From Prostheceraeus crozeri (lineage: Eukaryota > Platyhelminthes > Polycladida > Euryleptidae): a DNA stretch of 64,000 nt. Both the position numbers and the translations under genes were made by a program. This document shows, in pieces, positions 51,420 to 63,660 of the stretch (positions within the stretch are counted from its first letter, which is position 1; each line of letters begins with the position of its first letter). Under the pieces are notes generated by a model that was not told where the DNA came from, did not search any database, and saw nothing but the letters and a program-made list of their open reading frames with translations. The stretch covers positions 1-64,000 of the forward strand of contig CAJQUW010007445.1 in NCBI GenBank assembly GCA_907163375.1, read 5' to 3'.

Positions 51420-52900
51420 TATTATCTTTTACATCTCCGGGTCCAGATGAAGTATTCCTTTTAATGGTGAGGGAAGGCGGCACTTGTTTCATACACGTAC
51501 TTGTGAAGTTTGTTAAACATCCATCTTTGTAATGGTATCATCTCTTCTGAATGGAAAAATGACAAATGTCATCCCTGTTTTCAAGAAAGGCGACTCGAAA
51601 TTAGACTGCTGTAATTATTGCCCTATTTCTCTGACTTGTGCAATTATAGAACGAATTATTGAAAATCAAATGATGCACTATTTACTCAAGCATGACTTTC
51701 TACATACAGTACATCTCAACATAGTATTCTTTCTGAGAATCATCATCATTTACTGCTCTACTTGAATTGTTGGAATATGTGACCCGTGAAATTGATTCCA
51801 AAAATGTTGTTGATGATTCTTGATGATGATTTATTGATATGAGCCGAGCCTTTGATTCAATTCCCCTTGATAAACGTGCTGCAAAATTGCATTATTATGG
51901 TTTTCGTGGCAACCTTTTGAAGTTGATTTCATGCTTTCTGTCTAAAAGGAAACAGAGAGTGACTATTTCACAGTCAGTATAGTCTTGGAGAGATGTTTCT
52001 GGTGTCCCGCAAGGGAGCGTGTCGTGCCCGTTGTTCATTCTCTTCTATGCAGAAAATGTTTGTAATGTCATATCAAGTTGTCAAATTAAGAAATTTGCTG
52101 ATGATATCAAATTATTTTCAACAATACCTCACTTTGATAGTGGTTTTGATATTCAAAACGATTTGAATCGCTTTATCCGCCGGTGCAATACATGGTGCTT
52201 ACGATCAACATCGAAAAATGCGAATGTGCTCATTTCGACTGCAGAAATCCTAAACTGTGCTATAACTTTTTGTGGTGTTGATATTTAGTGATTTTTCATA
52301 ATAATCGTGGTGCTATCTCAAAAGCCTAAAACCTTTGCTGCATTGCATAAAGGCAGCTGCTCGTGCTCAACAAGTATCGGCTGCATTGAGTTTTTGTCTT
52401 TAATTTCTTGACCCCTCGGCCTTTATTCGCTTGCATTCGTTCGACCTCATTTAGAGTTTTGCTCTATAATATGGTGTCCTTTCTTTTTGAAAGAGATTGA
52501 AGTTGTTGAAAATGTCCAGAGACGAATGACCCGAATGTTTCGCGATATTCGAAATTTGGATTATCACAGTCGCTGTTCAATTCACGGGATGAAAACTTTG
52601 AAAGCGAGGCGTTTACGCCAAGACCTTATGACTGCTTTTAAAACAATTCAAGGTCATATTTCTGTTCCGTTTGATTTGTGTTTTGATGTTTATTCGGAAA
52701 GCCGAACGTGTGTCGAAGTAATTGGCTCGCATTTTGTGTTGCTCCCTTTTCGAATGAGTTGCTTCCAGATTGCGTTGAGTGCTCAAGTATTAGTTCTTTT
52801 AAATAGTATCTTGATTCTTACCATAAAGAAATTGCTTGACTTATTTGACTTTCTTGCATCAACTACTTTTGGAGCATATCTGTTATTTGCAACATAGTGT
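51420..52900 (+). pseudogene. LINE reverse transcriptase remnant
   Basis: In broken frames: SPGPDE-like (51435), VIPVFKKGDSKLDCCNYCPISL (51560-51630), a DMSRAFDSIPL-like motif A (about 51838), SGVPQGSVSCPLFILFY (about 51990), IKKFADDIKLF motif C (52085-52115), and a C-terminal VQRRMTRMFRDIRNLDYHSR domain (52510-52580). A standard non-LTR ORF2 order, interrupted by stops. Confidence 0.7.
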
Positions 52901-53164
52901 GGATTGCTCTGATTAGAGCTTATTTTGAAAAACAAATACAAATTTAAACTCGAATGTTCTGATCACGAATATAGTGCATTTTAATATCTACGGCCTCCAC
53001 ACGTAAAGGATACTTCGTCCACATTGTCAGCATTTTGTGACAGTTCAATCCAAACAGGTTGGTCCTATACTCCTGCGTGTAAGAAGGACCATCGGCATCT
53101 ATTAAACAGGATAAATTTAGTTTTATGAATCGATGTTAGCTTCATGCACTGTTGTCTTGAATCA

Positions 53165-53226
53165 GATGACACATCAGGGATGTGGAGTCGGAGTCGGAGT
53201 CCTATCAAATGATAGGACTCCAGACT
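53165..53226. repeat. Possible hAT element terminus
   Basis: CAGGGATGTGGAGTCGG followed by GGAGTC hexamers and a small palindrome TCCTATCAAATGATAGGA. A related GGAGTCGGAGTCCTATCAA is at about 57776. Such CAGGG-plus-GGAGTC starts are common in hAT elements; no matching second end or 8-bp duplication was identified. Confidence 0.3.
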
Positions 53227-53407
53227 CCGGGCTATAACTAGACCCAAAATAATATAATACGAGCAAATCATCTATCCTCGTGCATAGCTGTCATTGTCTT
53301 GATGTCAACTTTCTCCGTCAAACAAAAGTACAGAGACAGCAGTGCATACAAAGCTCATAATAGTTGAGGGAATGAACCGTGATAGTGAAAAAAAGGATTG
53401 TCTTTTT

Positions 53408-56400
53408 AATAATAATAATAATAATAGAATGCTTTATTTATCATACAAAAGCGGTATGACTAATACAAGAATTGTTTGGTACTGACAAAATCAACGTGTC
53501 AAAGTTACGAACGTGACGAAAATCGAACAAATGAGTTGTTATACAAGGATGAGTTCCGACGTAAAGGAAGAAGGGCACGGGAATGTCTGAAATCATGCTT
53601 AGAGTCACGCAAAACAAAAAATTGGGACAACGGATGACAGTCTTTATGTATACAAATACTTTTGATGATTTTCACACAGCATCTGTCAAGGAGATCACGA
53701 AGTGAATTATGGTGGGTCAAATTGGCCCACCGACAAGCCGTTTTGTACAGTATCTCAAGTTTCTTGAAGTCCTTCCCATTTAAATCGCACATAATAGGCC
53801 AACAGTATACAATATGACAAAAAACAATGCCGAAGAATGCTTGCATGATAACGTCATTACAAGTACCATTGGATTTTAATTTCTTGACATACGACATGGC
53901 CCGACAGCATTTTGCATACAGAGACGAAAATTGCTCGCTCCAACGCAAGTTATTCGAAAAAATCACTCCAAGAATTTTCACAGATGTCACTACTTCGATT
54001 GGCACACCATTGATAAAAATGTCTGGATAGGACGCATTACAAGATTTCCGTGATAAAAACATAACTTTAGTTTTGCAAACATTGATAGCAAGCCTTTTCT
54101 TGCAGACCCAGTCAGACAGCGAATCAACAATAGGCTGGAGTTTACAGTTTTTGATGTCTTCAAATTTATGAATGAGACTGATGTCATCAGCATACATCAC
54201 GCATTTTGTTTCATTAAAGTTAGGGATGTCATCCAGGAATAAAATAAACAGAAGGGGTCCTAAAATTGATCCTTGAGGAACGCCACTACTGATATCGTTG
54301 AAGGGGGTGTCACAAGATGGGATGCGGACTCTCTGTTGACGATTTTGTAGGAAGCTTTTGATCATGCTGACAACGTGGGGGGAGCAACCAAATCTATTAA
54401 CTAAAGTTAGTAGAAGCTGATGGTGACTGACAGTGTCGAACGCCTTTTGCAGATCCACTGTAAGTAAGGCGACGGAGTTGTTGACATTTTCGGTGAAATG
54501 CTGAAGCAGAGAAAGTCTGACACTCAGCAGAGCATTGGAACAACCACCAAATCTCGAGACATAACCGAATTGTTTGGGATCAATCTTCCTTTGGAGTGAA
54601 GGGAGGAGAAGTTTATCTCTTACAAGGCGTTCAAGTATTTTGCTGAGGAAAGGTAGTAGAGAGATCGGTCTGAATTCGGAACTGTCCTTTTTAGGTAGGG
54701 GGAGAATATTGGCACGTTTCCATGCAAGCGGGAAAGAAGCAGTTTTTATGCACATATTATAGATAAGGCAAAGGGGGTAAGACAAAAACTCAGCAAAACT
54801 TCTAATAAAAAACCCAGGTAAGTCGTCAGGACCGGAAGAGTTAGATTTGCATTTTCTAATCAAGGCTACCACTTCAGACTCAGTGACTACACAGGTCGAT
54901 GAGACGTGGGAATCTATCCGAGAATCGACGAAGTGATCAATATCTGGGGGTGAAAACGTGGACTTGAATTGGTTATTAAGATCAAGAGCTTTTGGAAAGT
55001 CAATGGTACTTTCAACAGTTGGTTTCTTGATTTGGGAATTGATGACCTTCCACTTCTCAGACTGGGAACCAGTTTTCAAACTATGATAGTACCTACTCTT
55101 AGCTTTAGAAACCTCTGATAAGAATCTTTCACGAAGATTAACAAACTTAGGGTAGTTGCCACGTGAAAGAGCACGATCTCTGGAATCGGACAACGCCTTT
55201 AGAGCAGGGGAGAGCCAGGGAGGGTCACAACTGCGCATGCGAACATTTTTTTCTGGGAAATACGTTTGTAACAGGAACAATAAAAAATTCTGAAACTTGT
55301 CAACATGAATGTCCAAATCGTCTGAAGCAAGGAAAAAATTATCCCAGTTAATACACATCAAAAATTCACAACAACTAGCGTAGGAAGATGCGGTGAAGGA
55401 ACGGACTTTTACTATCTTTGTGATAACAGGTTTAGGGACACAAGGTTTCACGAAAACGCCTTTATGATCAGATCTACCCAGTGGAGCAACACAAGAGGGG
55501 TTCTCAAATCGCTCCGAATGATTAGTAGCTATAATATCTAAAATATTCGAGCCCCTGGTCTGCGCAGTTACAATTTGTTTTAGATCGTGGAATAAAAAGA
55601 AATCAGAAATGTGATGACGTAGGTCATTGATATCACCCACAAGAATAGAATGATTTACCGTAGGATCAACAAAAATAGATTGTAAGTGTTCAAGTACGGT
55701 AGTGTGGGCAAAGGTTGCACCCCAGTAAGGATGGTAAAGAACTGTAATCGTAGCATCGAAGTCTGGAAAGTGGCACGATAAGATGTTTGACTTGATGCTA
55801 GGGCGAGGATTGTTAATGATGGAAACACGCAGATAGGACTTATGATAAAGAGCAACTCCTCCTCCATTGACATCTCGATCTTGTCGAATTAAATTATAGC
55901 CATCAAGAGACACAGCCTCATCAGTTATAGCTGCGCCAAGCCAAGTCTCAGTGATACAGATGACATCAGGTTCAAGGTTAACAGCACGTAACTTAAGATC
56001 ATCACATTTGTTAGATAACGAGCGGGCATTGAACAGTAAGATAGAGGGTGAAGGCACTTGCTTATTCCTTGGTCGCCGTTGTAATCTCAGCTGCTGTGGT
56101 TGCGATACAGGATGGGGAAGTTGAGGGAGAAGAGGACTAGGCATGGATGCGTGCGGAGGTGTGCGAGTGACCGTTTGGGAGATAGCACGCGCGTGCGAGT
56201 ATGAGGCACGAAGTTGAGGGAGGCGAGTACTTGGCGTGGATGCATGTGCAGGAGGGAGAGTGATCGATTGGGAGAACACAGGAGCGTGGCAGCACGAAAC
56301 GACAGTTGAATCCTTCTTGCGTAAGAGCTTGTAATACCAAAGGGAACGACGTAGAGACCGGGAGATAGAAATATCTCGCTGCAAGCTAAGGATACGGGAG

Positions 56401-56580
56401 CGAGAGTATTGCAGTCTGTCTGACGTCATAGCAAAGATGCGTGACTGACTGATCCGACGGTGTAGCTTTGAATAGGGAAAACAGGCAAACCCAGCAAACA
56501 GCGATGCGAAGATAAATTGAAAAAACACATAAATGAGTGGACTCAAGCCAATATATAGAGATGTAAATTGAGTTTGGAGA
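53408..56580 (-). mobile_element. APE-type LINE (CR1/Jockey-like), long copy
   Basis: Contains the ORF2 at 53505-56429 and ends, on the minus strand, with a (TTA/ATT)n tail (53408-53428) after a short 3' UTR. No ORF1 is visible; the 5' boundary is uncertain. Confidence 0.75.
53505..56429 (-). CDS. LINE ORF2: endonuclease-reverse transcriptase, open
   Basis: 974 codons from ATG 56429 (frame open to 56546). The N-terminal ~130 residues are Ser/Pro/His-rich. AP-endonuclease domain: ILLFNARSLSNKCDDL, CITETWL, and later LVGDIND and GRSDHKGVF. Reverse transcriptase: FRPISLLPFLSKILERL, LLTVDLQKAFDTV (motif A), SSGVPQGSILGPLLF (motif B), CVMYADDISLI (motif C). A Cys/His-containing C-terminus follows. 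The unbroken length suggests a recent, perhaps active, insertion, in contrast with the two dead LINE fragments nearby. Confidence 0.88.
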   Translation of the reverse strand: MTSDRLQYSRSRILSLQRDISISRSLRRSLWYYKLLRKKDSTVVSCCHAPVFSQSITLPPAHASTPSTRLPQLRASYSHARAISQTVTRTPPHASMPSPLLPQLPHPVSQPQQLRLQRRPRNKQVPSPSILLFNARSLSNKCDDLKLRAVNLEPDVICITETWLGAAITDEAVSLDGYNLIRQDRDVNGGGVALYHKSYLRVSIINNPRPSIKSNILSCHFPDFDATITVLYHPYWGATFAHTTVLEHLQSIFVDPTVNHSILVGDINDLRHHISDFFLFHDLKQIVTAQTRGSNILDIIATNHSERFENPSCVAPLGRSDHKGVFVKPCVPKPVITKIVKVRSFTASSYASCCEFLMCINWDNFFLASDDLDIHVDKFQNFLLFLLQTYFPEKNVRMRSCDPPWLSPALKALSDSRDRALSRGNYPKFVNLRERFLSEVSKAKSRYYHSLKTGSQSEKWKVINSQIKKPTVESTIDFPKALDLNNQFKSTFSPPDIDHFVDSRIDSHVSSTCVVTESEVVALIRKCKSNSSGPDDLPGFFIRSFAEFLSYPLCLIYNMCIKTASFPLAWKRANILPLPKKDSSEFRPISLLPFLSKILERLVRDKLLLPSLQRKIDPKQFGYVSRFGGCSNALLSVRLSLLQHFTENVNNSVALLTVDLQKAFDTVSHHQLLLTLVNRFGCSPHVVSMIKSFLQNRQQRVRIPSCDTPFNDISSGVPQGSILGPLLFILFLDDIPNFNETKCVMYADDISLIHKFEDIKNCKLQPIVDSLSDWVCKKRLAINVCKTKVMFLSRKSCNASYPDIFINGVPIEVVTSVKILGVIFSNNLRWSEQFSSLYAKCCRAMSYVKKLKSNGTCNDVIMQAFFGIVFCHIVYCWPIMCDLNGKDFKKLEILYKTACRWANLTHHNSLRDLLDRCCVKIIKSICIHKDCHPLSQFFVLRDSKHDFRHSRALLPLRRNSSLYNNSFVRFSSRS

Positions 56581-56805
56581 CCAGCGGTGAACTATCAGAG
56601 TAGCTAACGGGACGAGGAATCAAACCATACAAAAATAGACGTCGTTGTTTGGTGAAACTTATGACACGATGATGATGAACAGTCTGCCTGAACGAGGAGC
56701 CACGATACGTCTGCTCGCTAAGGCGTCAACGGAAGTTGTGTTTTCACTCGTTGATTTAGTAGAAAAGACAAGACTTTCTAGCCTCGATCACACCTGCGCG
56801 CCAGA

Positions 56806-57378
56806 GGGTTAATGATCATTTCCAAAAGAGCCAAAAATGATCCAAAAAAGCCAAAATCACAAAAGAGCCAAAAAAGCCACAGAATTCCGCCGATTACCCA
56901 AAAAAGCCAAACTTAAGCTCACAACACCAGTCTCCATCCACACTATCAGTTTCACTACCATAGCTATCGGTGCAGTAGCGCAGAATATTTTGGCTTTTTT
57001 GGATTTGAGTATGGAAATGTGGACTGATTTTGTGGATTTGAATAGCTGTGGAGGAATGGCATCGATAGCTATGGTAGTGAAACTGATAGTGTGGATGGAG
57101 ACTGGTGTTGTGAGCTTAAGTTTGGCTTTTTTGGGTAATCGGTGCAGTAGCGCAGAATATTTTGGCTTTTTTGGATTTGAGTATGGAAATGTGGACTGAT
57201 TTTGTGGATTTGAATAGCTGTGGAGGAGTGGCATCGATAGCTATGGTAGTGAAACTGATAGTGTGGATGGAGACTGGTGTTGTGAGCTTAAGTTTGGCTT
57301 TTTTGGGTAATCGGCGGAATTCTGTGGCTTTTTTGGCTCTTTTGTGATTTTGGCTCTTTTGGAAATGATCATTAACCC
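56806..57378. mobile_element. Fold-back element with internal duplication
   Basis: The ends GGGTTAATGATCATTTCC (56806) and its complement (to 57378) begin inverted repeats of about 150 bp, rich in AAAAGAGCCAAAA. A ~175-bp inner unit (about 56968-57142) is tandemly repeated at 57143-57317, so the right half is longer. TTAA occurs at both tips. No coding capacity; the apparent ORFs are symmetrical shadows. Confidence 0.8.
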
Positions 57379-57479
57379 GCCAGGGTTCACATCAGATACA
57401 AAAGTGAAATACTGGTTTGTTTGAGAACATTACTTCTTACTTTCACGTTAATCGTGTGTGATGGCTCCTCTAAAGCGGA

Positions 57480-57661
57480 TATTAAAATCGAAAGTGTACT
57501 CATATTTTTTTGTGGATGGCCCCCATGAGAAGGTTGGGGGATTTTGCCTGCCTGGTAGAGACTGGAGAAAAACCGTGTGAAGCACACATCAAGAAGATGG
57601 GAGGAGCCGAGTCGCATGCATCCAACTCAAAGCGACATTTGATCAACTTTCATCAAAAATG
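57480..57661 (+). pseudogene. BED-type zinc-finger fragment
   Basis: A frame ending GEKPCEAHIKKMGGAESHASNSKRHLINFHQK has the Cys...GG...S(N)xxRH-x4-H spacing of a BED finger as found in hAT transposases. The upstream Cys pair is not clean and frame shifts are likely. Remnant only. Confidence 0.4.
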
Positions 57662-60384
57662 ATTGATAGTTGATGCAATGATCACTAAATATCGATTCAG
57701 GTAAGCCTATAATGATCTGTGATGTAGGCTGCCAGTTAATTTTTCAAAAAACTAAGCTTATATACTTGCCACCCGGAGTCGGAGTCCTATCAACCCCCGA
57801 AGTCGGAGTCCTGTGACACATACATTATGGTGAGATCACGAGTTGAAGGAAAACAGGATGTATTATTTCCAAATGCTTCATCTCATAGACTGGCGTCTGT
57901 TCATTGACATCTCGATGTCCAATAGCTGTTCCTCTGAAAAATGCAAAAATGTCTGTAATGTCAAGTTCATTTATATTTTACAGACTTGAAAAATAATCTC
58001 ATGACACCGTAAAAACAATCTTAAAGCTGATTCAATGCAGTGAGCATCAATTGAATGTCTGCATGTGCAAACTTCAAAATACTGGTGTCCCTACACGGTG
58101 TACGTGTGAGACACGATCTGACACGCATGTGAGAAGCGATCTTAAAAATGAAACATGCCTTCAGTACAAAAATGTGGAAAACCACCCATTGATCAACCCA
58201 ACATCTAGTGTGATTTTTCAACTTTTAGTACATACGAAACTCGGGCTTGCAAAATAGTTGCTAAGATAATTGAATTCAGATGGTCGGACTTGATTTGTCA
58301 CATGTTTTCTAGCTTGCCTGATGTTGCACAGTCGACTGAACCAGCAAATTCAATGGCATCAACTGAAAGAAATGAATGGATTTCATCTCAATGTTTTAAT
58401 CAAGGGTTTCTTGAAATCACAAGATAGCAAAGGTTTATTTCTCGACAGAGAACACATATGGAAATATGGGATTTCTGAGAGTAATTATACAAAGTTAGAA
58501 GTTATGAAAATATGATGGCATTGCAGAGTGCAATGGGGAATTTATAATGAATGGTTGCGAATATAGGCTAATGTGCTTATGAGAATACGTGATTACATGA
58601 ATTGAATTGATACAATTACGAGAACGTAGTACGATGAATATAGACTTATCAACGGCCAGATACGTTTCATATTATAAGAATGTTTGGGATATTCGATAAC
58701 ATGATTCATACAAAGTTTATTAAATCCTAACTACTAAAGGTCCGGTGCAAGTTGTTTATAAGATAATGCATGTATTTGATCAAATGATGCCATCATAATG
58801 TGCGCAGTAATTTACATACCAAAGCATCTTGCCTGAAATGGAGCACAGGAATTGGAAACTTTGTTAGTTGTTACAATATGTTCCGGACCTCGTCAACCGT
58901 TAAAATACCAAGCTCAAAATAATCCTAATAATAAGTGGCCAAAACTCAAACAAGATTTCTTGGTAGCTACTACCGGTGGCTCGAAGAACGTCATCAATTC
59001 CAAAGAAGCGTACGTTATCAATTATTGCTGCCCATGAAGACGAAACGTATTTTTCAAGCGACAGGCTACGTCATGTACAAAATCTCTGCATAAGTCCTTT
59101 TGTGAGGTCAGTAAACATGCAACTTCTTCAAATTCTTCCTCGTTCATCATTCTACAATCACGAAACTGCGAAATGACCATGCATGCCTACACATGTAGGT
59201 CCTACAAGAATATGTTCGTCTTTCTAAAGCATTCATACCCGAATGGTTACAAAGTGAATGTTTATGGAGTGTATATCATTGAGATATAATGTCGTGGTCA
59301 TGCTGGATTAGGTGCGAGCGTTTCTTTTTTTAATGAAAAGCCATTTTTGATCCCCGTCGCCCGTTTGCCATCAAAAAGTAAACTTCTCAATCGGTGAACT
59401 GTCTGCATGCAAAGCCTAAATCAATCATTCCCCTATTCCAATTATGTTTAAAGATGTGATGAAAATTATTTATAATTGTACTTCATAAACCAACTGACGA
59501 AGTAAAGAAGCGTCAAACCTTTAGCCAGCTTATTCGAGCTGTGGCAGCAACGAAGCCACAAGTTCGGGCGTTTTGACCTCCCTTGGTGTTTCAAGGGTTA
59601 AACTTATTGATAGTAATACTCTCACTATCAGAATTACTATGTACATGCGGCAAACATTACTTGTATAGGCCAAAAACAAGCAATAATATGAAGCTCGATA
59701 TCTGAACAAAAGCATGTCAATTGGAATTCTCAAACTTTGCTCAAGCTGAAAGCACAGCCTGAAATCAAGCAACTTGTCAGAAATGAACGCGCATTTATAA
59801 TGTGCCATCTATCTGCAGTTTGCGATGCATGTTACTCGTCTTGCGATGCTTGTTTACGTGTGATATTGCACGTTTTCCTACTGTTTGTGATAGTAGAATT
59901 ATATTTTAGTTACGCATACAAAATAATTATGAGGCTTTAAAGCTGGATCTCGCGTAGAGTGATTACTAAATAGAAACAAAAAGGAAGAAAATCACTAATG
60001 CTACAATTTTCGCGAATTGAACCCAGAAAATGAAGCTGTCTCAAAATTTTCCCAGTTTGCACTATTTGGATTTTAAACTTGAGGGATGAGTGATGTAAGC
60101 ATTTGACAACAGGAATATTAGAATCGAGGTAGAATGAAACTTCATTTTAGCAGCATGCAGTAGTTTAGTGCAATAATAATATGAGAGCCAAAGCTGCAAC
60201 AGATTATAATGATTTATATTCGCTTAAAATAAAAAATATGCATTAATTTTCTTGAAATATTGGATTAAAATATTCGATTTACCGCTTAAATATTCGCATA
60301 ATACATTCAACAAAAATAGGGAAAATCCAATCGTTTTTGAACAGAAGCTGTATATATAATGAATCAAAACAAACCAAAGTAGAT
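57662..60384. other. Long stretch with no recognised feature
   Basis: AT-rich DNA with short random frames; nothing I can support beyond the GGAGTC repeat near 57776. Confidence 0.5.
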
Positions 60385-60818
60385 TCATCTGCACAAATAA
60401 GTGAATTTTAATGTTTTCTTCAGATAGTCACCTTCGCATGTCTGTAAGGATGCGCTTGTACTTTGAAAAAAACTTCGTTCCACTTCAGCCGAATTCAGTG
60501 GTGCTTTGAGCAAAAGAGCTAGCTCTGGCACGCTATAAACGCCATGATCTGGTGTCAGCAGTTCTGTCAAGCCTGGCAAGAGCGTTGTTTAACTTAGCCT
60601 TGACATTAGGCTCGAACTCGGTGGATGCTTCACGTATTTTGATGATCAAGTCTGAGTTGTTCGTTCGACGCGCTTCACACTGTTGTATCAACTCAACCAA
60701 GCACATATACTTACTTGCAATTGTAGCAAGCGATGTCACAACGGATGAGGTTTCGTCAATCGTTTTAAGGCAACTGACTAAACACCCTTGCTCTCTAATT
60801 GCTGCACAATGGTTTTAA
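60385..60818 (-). pseudogene. hAT-like transposase C-terminal remnant
   Basis: Two overlapping minus-strand frames: 60739-60533 (helical, KAKLNNALARLD) and 60579-60385 with YSVPELALLLKAPLNSAEVERSFFQ. The last matches the hAT dimerisation block (P-x-SxxVERxFS). One frame shift joins them. No other transposase part is visible. Confidence 0.5.
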
Positions 60819-63411
60819 CTTCTCAAAATTCTTGATATAGTATTCACAAGCGCTCAACCACGTGCCCCAGCGAGTGACAATCGGTTCTGGAGGTAATGCA
60901 AGTTCATTATACGAACATGTAATAATTAAACTACGAATAGGCCCCTATGTAATATTCACAAATATTTGCTATAAATATTCGAATATAAAATATTCGATTA
61001 GATATTGTAATATGCATTTATGCGATATCCGAACCTTAATTATAATGCATAATCTCATTTCTGTGATTCATCGGATTCATCCTATTATTCATTTCATCCA
61101 AATGCTATTCGTGAAATATTTTAAATATTGGATAAATAATCTTATTCTCAATTATCACTTTGTCTATCTCGCAATATCCCCATCCGCATGTATTTCATTG
61201 ACATCGTCATATCCAAGCAAAATAAATCCGTCATACAAATCATTGAATTTTTTCTTTCTAAGAAGTTATTCCATTGAAACAAGATAATTCGGAACGTTCT
61301 TCGAAAATCAACTTGATAGCGTTTGTCTGAGGATGAAAGGACATTAATATTCATCTGATAAAAATCGAAATGAAATACAAGCTTCGACATATCAAAATAA
61401 TCCTTGTTAGCTCACATGCAATTAGACTCTGACTGAATTAGTTGTACCTCATTTCTCCGATATATACCGCGAGATGATGTAACGCTTCCACCATTGACGT
61501 CGTCATGACGATAATTAAGATGAGCAGAGAAAAATGTTCAGCAAATCTCCCCTTACATGTGTTGAGCTCACAGTCTGACATTAATTGGAAAATCATGTTC
61601 ACGAAGAAGTATGCAGCTGCTCACAGGCGTCTCACTCACTGTGGGCGTCAATCTGATTCCTTTGAACGCGGACACGTCATAACACCTGACATTTGCTTTA
61701 TTTTGAGGTCTTAATGTGATCGAATCACAATTCCTCGGCATTGTCAAGTATAGAATGAATATTTCAACACCGCCGTATGCACGGAATTGAGAGTTTTGTG
61801 TGTGGATGATTTTATGATCCTAATTTCCGCATGCATTTTTGACCATGGCGGTCCATTTCCAACTGTAAATTACCTGTGTCGTGAAATTCGTTTCAATACC
61901 GTTTGCATCAAGTATCGTATTATACTGCTAAAAGTACTTCTGCATTAAATGCTTTGTTTACCAAATGCATAATAACAGTACTTGAATAGAGCATTTTTAG
62001 AAAGTGACGAATATTTTTTTACTATTTCTGTACGGATTTTGATAACATTATTGGAATTTAACTGTAATAAAAACCAGCTTGAAAATCCTGCAGTGCTCCG
62101 ACTATTGCTCAGATCATTGCTACTATGGTATTGTTTTCATAGCAGATGACAGCGGCTTGTAGCCAATGACAGTCAATATGATACACAGAGAAAATGATAC
62201 GCCAGAATAATATAAAAGTAAGGAAATAAGAAAAGCACACAAAAATAATTAAAAAAAGTAATAAATTCACATCTCGTAAAGTAACGCGACTCTACGTGGG
62301 CAAATGTACCACATAATTAAAGGGTAGAGTGCGCTTCAAAGTGTAAAGAGATATACTAAATACATCAATGTCATCGAGTGAGTTCAATAGCATGCCAACT
62401 CAAGGAATGAAGTTGTTTTTCCTAGCATTAATGTGATACTTTTTAATTGAAAAATTCAAGATTGTCTGGCGCGGCGAACAGGCACATGGAACGGAATTGA
62501 AGATACAAGATATGGACAATTCACATAACCACCTACAACTTTGTAAAAAATGCAATTTCATGTATTGTGCGCCGCCTGTCCAAAGTAGTCAAGTAAAGTT
62601 GCTGCAGTAGAAGTAAAGAAATCGTGATAATAAATTTCTAAAAATTATCGAATATATATCCCCATATTGGCCTTTGTAGCTTTAAACAAGAGATAAGTAA
62701 ACTATGAGTGACATAATAAGCATGATTAAAGTCGATTGATTCAAGAGACAAAAAGATATGAAATTAAGTTGCATGCGTTTGATCATGAAAAAGACTGATG
62801 TCAACTATGATCTTCATAGACTCATTCTAACCAACTATGACCTCATGTCCTACTCAGTAATATCTATTAGCGAAAAGGTTTACATGGAATTCTTCTTCAA
62901 TAGTTATTGAAAGCTGAGTCTATTTCCTATCTTTCTACGGCATCTTTAATGGATCTGAATTGTATATCCCTCTATTAACCATTTGAAATTCTTTCATCAT
63001 ACTTTAATACTTTTCCACACAATGTTTCAATAATCACGTATTTCTTATATATTAATTACTATTTCCTGTCAAGGTGTGCAAAATGTTTCGATTACCATCC
63101 AGCAATCATCTTCAGATACAAAAGACTGAGGTTTGTAGAAGTTTAAGATATAAGGAATTTGAAAATGATATTTACAACGAGATGATATGATTTGGTAGGA
63201 TATAGATATGAATAGGTTGTACTGGATTACATATCTTTACAAGTATCAAAAATAAATTGACCCGACAGAATGGATGAATTCGATGATAGATGAAGTATAA
63301 CAAAGAATTTGAGAAATTATAAAAATATCAGTAAAAAGCAAATCACGGTGGATGTCAAGTTCTGCTCTATTGGTGATTTATCTTTATTTATACTGAATGC
63401 TTGACGCAACC
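60819..63411. other. Long stretch with no recognised feature
   Basis: Very AT-rich, no supported gene or repeat. Confidence 0.5.
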
Positions 63412-63660
63412 TCAAATTGTAATATCATGATCGTGCGCCAGAATGTCAATATTGATGTCGGAATGCTGTGCTTGACACGTCCGAATATGTTTCAACACTG
63501 AAGATGAAGGATTTGTGGCATGTTCTTTGCGGATGGCGTGAAGTGGTCGTATGGTGATGCCAATGTACTCTTGAAATTCATCACATTTTGTCACAGTGGA
63601 TTTTGTATATGATATTTCTCCGGTTACATGATTTTTTTTCATTTTGCAGCAAGAGAACAT
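63412..63660 (-). mobile_element. Penelope-like element fragment (GIY-YIG), second copy
   Basis: 82 codons with a Lys/Cys-rich start, CDEFQEYIGITIRPLHAIRKEH and SSVLKHIRTC: the YIG-x-T-x-RPL...R..EH signature followed by the usual SSVxxHxxxC zinc part. Different in detail from the copy at 44880, so from another family. Its upstream region (minus strand, 63661-63960) may hold PLE terminal repeat sequence. Confidence 0.65.

Noticed and set aside
56837-57347. Protein-coding genes in the fold-back element
   Set aside because: The open frames are mirror images in the inverted arms and repeat with the tandem unit; no codon-like conservation or motif.
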